Assembly: GCA_905221605.1 (NCBI GenBank)
Contig: CAJNDS010001125.1
Location: 62,001 to 126,000, forward strand
Length of the DNA: 64,000 nt
Direction: 5' to 3'
Source: Symbiodinium natans
Taxonomy: Eukaryota; Sar; Dinophyceae; Suessiales; Symbiodiniaceae
Made by a program: the position numbers and the translations under genes. Shown piece after piece: positions 56,900 to 64,000 of the stretch (the first letter of the stretch is position 1; each line of letters begins with the position of its first letter). Under the pieces are notes generated by a model. That model ran no database searches. It was not told the origin of the DNA and saw only the letters and a program-made list of their open reading frames with translations.

Positions 56900-57765
56900 C
56901 ATGTCACTGTACTGTGCTCACATTCTACCAAGCAGTAGCGAATCGGGTGCCGCGCTTCCTGCGAGGAGAAAGTCTTCCAGTCACCCTCAAGGCCTTGACA
57001 GAGAACACTGGTACAGGCCCCCACTCACGCGACTGACTCTTGGCGACTCAGCTGACTCCTGGCATCCAGACTATGAACTCCGGCACTCCTTCCGCGGGAT
57101 GGAGGAGATTCAGCAAAATGTCCGACCGCCTGGCTGACACAGCAATGGCACTTCGCTACGCAGAGCCGAATTGCTTGCGAAGGAACCTTGCCGGCCAAGG
57201 GGAGGAGCTCAAGACCTAAATTTTGACTCTGGGCGGCGAAGCGCGAGTGTGCATCAGCACAAACCTACTTTGAACTTTGAACTCTTTTTGGGCACACGCA
57301 TCTGTAGAACCGAAGTACAGCAGGTCCTGCCAGGAGGAAACTAATGTGGATGGCCACCGGTCATGCGGCTCAAATCGTGGGGTCACAGGTGACAACAAGA
57401 AACAAGAACCACATCGCCTCTGCAAGGGCTAACATCTGCCGACGCACCTCGTTCTGCCGTTCAACAGGGCAGGGAGGTGGTCTGAACTCTCGACTTCAAC
57501 GGTACAAACATCACCCACCGGCGTCTCCGAAGAAAGCGACAGAATGGCGGAATGTGCCAGGAAGGCCGTCTTTGCAGAAGGCCGGGCAAAGGCTCAAGCA
57601 GGGCCGACATTTCGTCGGGCGATCACCTCCAGCGCTGTGACCTGAGTGGTCAGCGCTTCTTCTCATGGTCTCGTGTTGCGTCTTGATGCCAGTTTGCGGG
57701 TTGTCAGGTGTGACGCCCTCATGAGGGGAAACTCAGGTCAGATGCACAAGGGGACCGGCAAGTTC
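56900..57765. other. No gene seen
   Basis: Short frames only; no domain, splice pair or repeat stands out. Confidence 0.3.
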
Positions 57766-57768
57766 AAC

Positions 57769-57832
57769 ATTCTTCTTCTTCTTCTTATTCTTCTTCTTCT
57801 TCTTCTTATTCTTCTTCTTCTGCTTCTTTCCC
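57769..57832 (+). repeat. (TTC)n microsatellite
   Basis: TTC units with two TTATTC interruptions run for about 60 bases. The minus strand would read GAA/AAG; no coding frame of known type accompanies it. Confidence 0.9.
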
Positions 57833-58034
57833 TTACTTTAGATCTGCGGAAAGGCTCGGCGATCACGACCCCAAAGCCCCGGCCATGATCTGCCCGTAGG
57901 CACTAAGGAGTATCATGGTGTAAGGACATGCAAGAAGGACCTGAAGCCGAGGCAGTGGCCAGACCCAGCAGGCACGAGTCTGTATCCGTCGAAGAGGCAT
58001 CTGTGCCCTTGCAAAATCTTGCAATCTGACTTTG

Positions 58035-58037
<3 letters not shown>

Positions 58038-58066
<29 letters not shown>

Positions 58067-58175
58067 CAGAGCAGAGCAGAGCAGAGCAGAGCAGAGCAGA
58101 GCAGAGCAGCGCAGCGCAGCGCAGCGCAGCGCAGAGCAGAGCAGAGCAGAGCAGAGCAGAGCAGAGCAGACCAGA
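58038..58175 (+). repeat. (GA)n followed by (AGAGC)n and (AGCGC)n pentamers
   Basis: About 28 bases of (GA)n pass into more than 20 pentamers of GAGCA. The middle ones read GCGCA, then it returns to GAGCA. The homogeneous variant block in the middle points to local unit spreading. Frames through it are artefacts. Confidence 0.93.
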
Positions 58176-58179
58176 CCAG

Positions 58180-59310
58180 AGGAGAGCGTTCCAGTGAGGG
58201 CACTGTCTGTTTGCCCCGGTGTGCCCAGCAGTTGTCCTGCAGTCGTTCCCCAAAGCTTCGGAGCTCCGCTGCGGGGCCGCGGCCCAGGCCTGCCAGCCAC
58301 AGTGGCACTGTCCCTCAATGGCAGCTTCATGCAGCGGTAGGCAGCTGACTTGCCCAGCTGTGGAACACCGCCACAGACTCGTCATAGGGCTCCTCATTCA
58401 TAGAGAATCCCCGGTGTGCATGTGCAAACCGGGTTAACAGATGGCTCCTGGGGAAAGACTCCCTGCAGCACGGAAGACCTTTGCAGACCAGCCGATGCAG
58501 ACTGGTTTTGAGATGTATGAACTGTAAGGAGGCGACTCCACTGCCAATCTGTATGAATACCACTGTTCTGATGAGCTGCAAGACAGGACCTCGCACTTAA
58601 CATGGCCGTCTACCGGAGCTCGACATCAGAGGATGCGAGTGACAACGCTCAGCCCTAGCACCGTCGGACAGGTGCTTGCCCGCCTCTGGAATCACCAGCC
58701 CGAAGTCACTGGAGGCCCTGAGTAGACTCACATGCACATGTCTTGACATGTGCCCACATTGCACGGTGTGGGAAACATGGAGGCTGCCCTGGAAGCTCTA
58801 CAGCTCAGTGGGGGAGGGAGAAGAAAAGAGGGGATGCCGCGCAAAATGGTGCCTGGAGTCGACCGATCCAATGGAAGCCATGCGCTGGCTCTGAGTCTCA
58901 GAGGAGGCGACTTGGTTGTTTTTGCTGGATGTCCATCTCCGATCTTGAATCCTCAGCTCTTTAAGCCTGATGTCCGAATGATGTCCCTGGTTTGCGCATG
59001 GTTGTTCTACAGCTGCCATCTGCCAAGCCCATCTGCGAACAGAGCGCTTCCTTTGTCACAATGGAAGCACACACGCGCATGAACGGAGAAAGAGGGCAAA
59101 AGCCGCATCAGCACTGTCCTCCTCCTCTGGACTTCAGTTCACGCTCTGGCCCCTTGTTTTCCACCATAAGAACCTGGTCTAAAGTGAACCTGGCCTAGGT
59201 CAGGCAGTTGGGCTGGATAGGATGACCAAGTATTCTTACCTCAGAGCAAGCTTGCCTCTTGCCTATCGTCTGCAGGAGACGTCACTACTATTCTCGTGCA
59301 AGGGCAATTC
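58180..59310. other. No gene seen
   Basis: No exon can be supported on either strand. Confidence 0.3.
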
Positions 59311-59311
59311 A

Positions 59312-59885
59312 TCATTGCGAATCGTTGCAGTCATGCTGCAGGTTTGAGCACTTGTTTGCACCCTTCTCAGCGTGGTGGTGTGCGTGACCGGTGTTCGCGA
59401 GGAGAGTTGTCCGGAACCTGAAAGGCAGTGCTGGCCAAGCAAAGCACTCGATAACATGCCAGGACAGCGATGCCCCAACTAATCCAGCCAAGATGACAGA
59501 GGTAATGACTTGCGCCACCTCATGGTACAAAGCCTGGTGCGGTGCAGCGCTCAGCGAGCCATGAAAGCTGCAACTCTGTATTGTGTTTTGATCTGCATTG
59601 CCTACCTTGAAGCGCTGGCGCAGCGCAACGATGGCACGCTCCAGTGACACCTCGACATGACTCATGCTTGCCAGGACTTCAGCGCCGGGGTATCCGCTGC
59701 ACATGTCAACAGCTGCGTTCCCGGCTTCGCGCCCTGCGACGAAGTCTTGCCAGAACTCTGTTCGGGAGGCTGCTTCTGGCCTGCTGTATGCACAGAATGA
59801 CGCAGACAACGACACATGCAACGCAGAAGGCCGACAGGAGGGCGGCAAGCGCGAAAGAACATGAACTCTACAGAACCGAACTGCC
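59312..59885 (-). CDS. Candidate exon(s), protein with one membrane segment
   Basis: An open frame reads EAASRTEFWQDFVAGREAGN, SHVEVSLERAIVALRQRFK, then HEVAQVITSVILAGLVGASL and SWHVIECFAWPALPFRF. The VITSVILAGLVGASL stretch could span a membrane. At 59605 a good donor (CAAG|GTAGG) and at 59576 an AG would remove only 30 bases in frame, so I treat the stretch as one exon. The frame continues upstream into the dispersed repeat near 60055, so its true start is later than the open frame suggests. Family unknown. Confidence 0.35.
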
Positions 59886-60029
59886 CTCTGGTGCCTGATC
59901 ACGTTGGCAAAGAACGAGCCTGGAGATGGACAGGACTGGTTGCCAGCGTCAGCAGAACCACGCAAGACAACCCACAGCAGGGAGCGCTTGACAGGCACCC
60001 CGTAGTGCTTCCACCCCCCGCCCCCCTCT

Positions 60030-60135
60030 GCCGCCCCTGCCCCCCGAGCGTCAGCAGCATCATCACGGCGCCGTTTATCACGTAAGACCATCGCTTCACG
60101 GCTCACGAAGCTCCCAAGCAGCTTTCGTGACTTGA
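60030..60135 (+). repeat. Dispersed GAGCGTCAGCAGCATCA box plus hairpin
   Basis: CCCGAGCGTCAGCAGCATCA lies near 60050, followed by CACGAAGCT (60104-60112) and AGCTTTCGTG (60120-60129), an imperfect inverted repeat with one bulge. The arrangement parallels 33893-34160, with a shorter spacer. Confidence 0.45.
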
Positions 60136-60302
60136 GGTTTGTATGCTGGATGCCTACTCGCCCAACATCCTTGACAGTACCTATGCTACTGCGCCGGGCC
60201 GATAGTTCGACCCACCAACATCTTGGGGTTCTTACACCCTTACCCCGCCCTCTTCCCCATAGACTCCTGACACAATGGGGCTGGGGGCCTCCTCCGGAGC
60301 TT

Positions 60303-60677
60303 CTATAGTACTATATTTTCAAAACGGGGTATTAATTTCTCCGCTAGCAGGCGCAGGGAAAATGCGACTTTTCGGCACTCCGCTACTTCGCGGGAGCCTT
60401 CACCGTCTGCATGCCATCCAACATGTGCCGTGGGTCGAAACTTTCGGCCCGGGGGTGTAGAGACAAGTGGGCAACAGCTGCCACCACATGCTGCCAGGCG
60501 ACGTTCAACGTCCTCCAGCACCTGCAAGAGCTTCTCACCCTGCTCGGGAGTCCTGTGCCAGACACAGCCTGGGCACTCAGCACATGGTTCCAAGCACTTG
60601 CCCTCTGTCCTGGGCCCTCTGAACTGCAAGAGGGCCGCGCCATCATGCATGTCCACAGCAGCACTATGCACCTCCAA
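60303..60677 (-). CDS. Candidate exon, Cys-rich unknown protein
   Basis: The frame reads RTEGKCLEPCAECPGCVWHR, TPEQGEKLLQVLEDVERRLA, then ACGGSCCPLVSTPPGRKF. Seven cysteines and a helical middle make it plausible as coding, and it points the same way as the candidate at 59.3 kb. No family is recognised. Confidence 0.35.
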   Translation of the reverse strand: MEVHSAAVDMHDGAALLQFRGPRTEGKCLEPCAECPGCVWHRTPEQGEKLLQVLEDVERRLAACGGSCCPLVSTPPGRKFRPTAHVGWHADGEGSREVAECRKVAFSLRLLAEKLIPRFENIVL

Positions 60678-60854
60678 GGCGAGGCAGATATCTATCCGGG
60701 ACCATCAGCATGTTGAACAACAGCCTAGATCTAGAGTCTGAGTCTGGCATCCTAAAAAACAGCGCGTTAAGCAATTGTTCAAGGGCTTAGAGTTGGAGTT
60801 CGGGCTCAACAGGGTTAAAAAAACGAAGATGATGGCGGTGAGAACGTTGCCAAG

Positions 60855-60893
60855 GCTTAAGGCTTAAGGCTTAAGGCTTAAGGCTTACGTATT
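60855..60893 (+). repeat. (GGCTTAA)n heptamer microsatellite, five units
   Basis: Five tandem GGCTTAA units. It is a heptamer but not the telomere repeat. Confidence 0.9.
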
Positions 60894-61439
60894 AAGGTGC
60901 GAAAGGGAGGGAAAGGCAAACAACCAAAACAAAAAACAACTACTGTGGTTCGTGAGTTGAGGTGAGCTGGGTTCTCTCCAAGACATAGGGAATGACTTCA
61001 AGAGCACGTTTGCGAGCCGAGGCTTTTCGCTCAGTTGGCAGCAGATCGGCCTCAAAAAGGGGGGGTTCCACAATCCATTCCTGATTGCAGTTTAAATAAA
61101 TGCAAGCTCGAGTCCATTCCTGACTTTTGATTCAAGAAATGGGAGATTCCAAAACCATCCATTCCAGGATGTTTTCAAACTTCTTGATTGCTTTCTTGCA
61201 GGAAAAGGAAAAAAGGGCCTCCAAAGCGCGGTCCTGAATTCCAAAGTCCATGCCTGTTTTTTCTGTTTCAAGATAAGGGGTCGAGTGGAGGGGTCGGGCA
61301 ACAGAAAAACACTCCTTTACTTCGAGCATCCCCACTCTAGAGGTTGCCTGACCTTGGAGCCACCCTGACGCTTTGAGACAGGTAATTACGGAGACCTGGG
61401 TGGAACTCTCTGGGTGGGTACTCCAAGTACTCCAAGGAC

Positions 61440-61625
61440 ATTCAGTGGGACTCTCTAAGCGGTTCTCTCGACTTCTCTGGGGGGGGGGGCACTCCAGGGA
61501 TACTCGGCGTTACTGATTTCGGGCTTCTCTAGGTCCTGGCACTCCGGGATACTCGGCGAGACTCTTTGTGGGCTTCTCTGCTCTTTTGGGATATACTCGG
61601 CGGGATTCCCCGCATCTGCGCTGCG
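61440..61625 (+). repeat. Three degenerate units around a GGGATACTCGGCG box
   Basis: GGGATACTCGGCG recurs near 61497, 61545 and 61588 with CTTCTCT boxes between, a decayed tandem repeat of roughly 50 bases per unit. From here to 63000 I see no gene. Confidence 0.6.
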
Positions 61626-63007
61626 GGGAGACCAATGGAACAGGTGGACCCCCTCCCTGCCGGCTGGGTGCAGCAGAAACACATTTCAGAAACACATATT
61701 TTGGGAACAGATGTCCGGAACACCTAAAAAAAGGACATTGATATCATCTGGCAAGGCAAAATATTTGGGCAACCATTTGCGCAACAGTGGCTGCACGGGC
61801 AAAAGCATGCTAATGCCTGGCATCAATTTTTATCCGAAATCAAATTCCTGGGCAGGGGTAATTATCTAGTAGGTCTTGCGCGGCTTTCTGAAGACTGTTT
61901 GCATGGCTTTCCGCGGGGTCAGGCCCTGTCAGACGCACTTTTCTTAACACACCGTTGATCCTAGTGCACAGCGAGGCAGGCTTTGGCCTTCTTCAGGTGA
62001 TCCTGGATGGCAGCACATCTCGACCTTGGCACATGTAGCCTGTTCTCACATGCTTAGCTGCAGGACAGCAGGCACCTGCTAGTCTGCATCAGAGAAAGCT
62101 GCCCCCTAATCTCCTGCCTCCCGAGCGCCAGACTCAAAAATGCCTGCCTCATCCCTGTTGGAACGATTGCCGGTGTGACGCCTACATCGCATGACAAAGC
62201 CAAAGTGGCACAGCCAGCAGCACGGGACAGCTCTGCCATCTTCAACTCTTTTCGCTGCCATCGAAAATTGAGTGTGAAAATCGATGAAACGTCGATTCTT
62301 GATGCACCGCTTCTTGCGCGGCCAAGCTTCCCTCCAGGACAACGCAGGCTGCAAGTGGCGACTCTAAGCTGAGGTCAAGCCAGACACAAATGCCAAGCAA
62401 CTCGACAAGTGTCCAGAATCCCGTACTACACAAATTGTCCGAGCTTCTCGGATCAGGGTCGCATTAGCGCGGGCTCCTCATCAGGCTTTAGGCGGCGCGC
62501 GACCAGCGCGGCCGAGTTGCCGCCAGGGTGCAACCAGTCAGGGAGGTCACCCAGAGGCCCGAGCATGGGGATCTGCCAAGTACTCAGGTGCATTTGCTAA
62601 ACCACGCTGCCCTTGTGGGCAGACCAGCTTCAACACCAGCACATTGGGGCACTGGGTTTTGTCTATCTCTTTACTACTGCAGCATCAGGCCTCGTACACG
62701 CAGAGGCCAGCTTCAGTGTCCAAAAAAGGAATTGGACATGTAGAAAGGCTGTCAGGAAATGCTACTCTTGCCAGGAGGGTCAAGTAGAGCTCCTGAGATA
62801 AAGCGCAAGCGTCATGATGCTTGAGTAGGGCTTCTCAAGAGACACCCTTGACCAAGCGGACATCCCTGATTTATCGGTAGCTTTTACTCTTGCACTGTTC
62901 TCGCGCATGGATACTTCTCTGAACATGACCGTTTCTTTTCTAACTGCATCGAGAGAAGCATCTGCACCTTTGTCGGGAGGGGGGGTGGGGAAAAAGCCCT
63001 CCTTTTT

Positions 63008-63390
63008 CTACTTCTCACAGGACGATTGGGTCCCAGAAGACGCCACATAAATTCGGCTCCCAGGCGCCAAGGATGCTTGGAGCTTGATCTTCTGGTCGCT
63101 GCCATCAGGGCTCGGAACTTCAACTTCGAAGACTCGCTCCAGTCCGAAGCCTCATGTGTCTCAGCCCACTGTAACAACATGCACCGACACAGTATATCTA
63201 TAATTCTTAGTTATTGGATGTGCCTACACTAGGTTCCGCTAGACTAGAGCTCACATAGGACAAGATTCGCTCAAGGACCCACTTCAGCGCGCCGAACTCC
63301 AGGAGCACTGGCGTGACCAAAGCCGCACCAAAAGACGCTAGGCGGCTGTTGATGAAGCCGCCATCGATGCGCCCGACATCCTCAAACAGG
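63008..63390 (-). CDS. Last exons of an unknown gene entering from the right
   Basis: The upstream exon (63390 to about 63240) reads LFEDVGRIDGGFINSRLASF, GAALVTPVLLEFGALKWVLE then RILSYV, with a GTGAGC donor-like site after SYV. The next exon (from about 63150) reads GLERVFEVEVPSPDGSDQKI then KLQASLAPGSRIYVASSGTQ and SSCEK, with TAG at 63008. Both look strongly protein-like; the alternating charge of FEVEVPSPDG suggests beta strands. The first exon is preceded within 30 bases by a telomeric array, which must lie in an intron. The exact junction between the two exons is not fixed. No family is recognised. Confidence 0.5.
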
Positions 63391-63417
63391 CTTCGAGTTC
63401 ACGTGCACGGCACCCGA

Positions 63418-63458
63418 AAACCCTAAACCCTAAACCCTAAACCCTAAACCCTAAACCA
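63418..63458 (+). repeat. Interstitial telomeric array (CCCTAAA)n, intronic
   Basis: Five to six perfect CCCTAAA heptamers lie just upstream (on the minus strand) of the exon starting at 63390. Confidence 0.92.
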
Positions 63459-63459
63459 G

Positions 63460-64000
63460 CCCAACTCCAAACTTGATGACCATCCCGTCATGAACCTGGG
63501 GGTATCGTACCCTTTCGAGCCCCAAAATTGAGACCAGGTGGCCGATCGAGGTTTGGGGCCGATGTCGATCCAGTATCCTCGGGGCTGCAAGTTGCATTTC
63601 GCAGCCTCTCTCTATATGTGTATATATATGTTAATATGTACTGATTTATGTCTGTTGTAATACACAGCCTTGGCTTAAGACAAGCACACAGGAGATTCTG
63701 CCACATTCTGCTTCGTAAACCTGAGCCGCTCAACTTTTGAATTTGGCGAGGGATTTCAGCTGCCAATTGAGAAAGTTCGAGGGCAACCAGCCTTCAAAAA
63801 GAAATCCAGCCCCGTAATCTCTTTTACGGGGTTCCCCATCCCCTTTCTTAAGTTTAAGAAGCTGAGCGGCTGGATTCTCATTTGAGGGTGGGCGTGGGGG
63901 AAGTTGAGCCACCCCGCAGCAGGCTGGCAAAGAGATTTCCCTCATTGGCCCAGAATCTGGGTTTGGGGTTTAGCGGGTTTTGAGAGTGGAGGGGCTGTCC
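63460..64000. other. No gene seen
   Basis: A short (TA)n run lies near 63610-63640. The end of the window has GGGTTTGGGGTTTAGCGGG, another degenerate telomere-like stretch. Confidence 0.35.

Noticed and set aside
59576-59605. A 30-base intron with good GTAGG donor and AG end
   Set aside because: It is very short, in frame and free of stops, so it is better read as exon.

Overview
The window comes from the nuclear genome of a dinoflagellate, probably a Symbiodiniaceae/Suessiales-type species. Three independent signs support this. (1) A complete dinoflagellate spliced leader (DinoSL) lies on the minus strand at 45666-45687. (2) Reading-frame continuity across recognisable domains requires GC-AG introns at several places, a dinoflagellate habit. 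(3) Plant-type (CCCTAAA)n telomere repeats are scattered internally, alongside abundant simple repeats. There are no bacterial operons, Shine-Dalgarno sites or CRISPR arrays. Genes are broken into short exons by small introns, so most long open frames here are not genes.

Layout. 1-4990 is a GC-rich complex minisatellite with an internal inverted block; it is followed by telomere-like repeats, an AT-rich stretch and a poly-C minisatellite (to about 5.6 kb). 7.7-8.2 kb holds the last two exons of a lysine-rich protein. 8.7-11.2 kb is a three-exon GH5-type beta-1,3-glucan hydrolase with a C-terminal fascin-like trefoil. 14.2-14.55 kb carries interstitial telomeric arrays. 15.9-22.56 kb encodes, in order on the minus strand, a cytochrome b5 domain, a multi-pass membrane region and a cytochrome-b5-reductase-type FAD/NAD module; this may be one gene or two or three adjacent genes. 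23-25.2 kb has scattered candidate exons of unknown genes. 28-34 kb is mostly without recognisable genes. 34.5-45.8 kb is a retroelement complex: (GA)n tails with hairpins, a Pro/Gln-rich element without reverse transcriptase (RT), and a LINE with ORF1, endonuclease and RT whose 5' end is the DinoSL. 45.8-46.4 kb carries unknown exons just upstream of the LINE. 47.8-48.2, 49.7-51.5 and 53.2-55.1 kb hold an unknown gene, a DUF1796-like gene, a small protein with a signal-like N terminus and a glycosyltransferase-like gene. 56.3-56.9 kb has the only plausible plus-strand gene. 59-60.7 kb has candidate exons, and 63.0-63.4 kb the last exons of a gene entering from the right.

Almost every supported gene, the retroelements included, reads from the minus strand, as in the unidirectional gene blocks of dinoflagellate chromosomes. 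The most notable item is the LINE: a spliced-leader-capped retroelement mRNA appears to have been copied back into DNA directly against the (GA)n tail of an earlier copy, and its ORF1 and ORF2 are separated by a single in-frame TGA. Family calls rest on motifs read by eye; no database search was possible.
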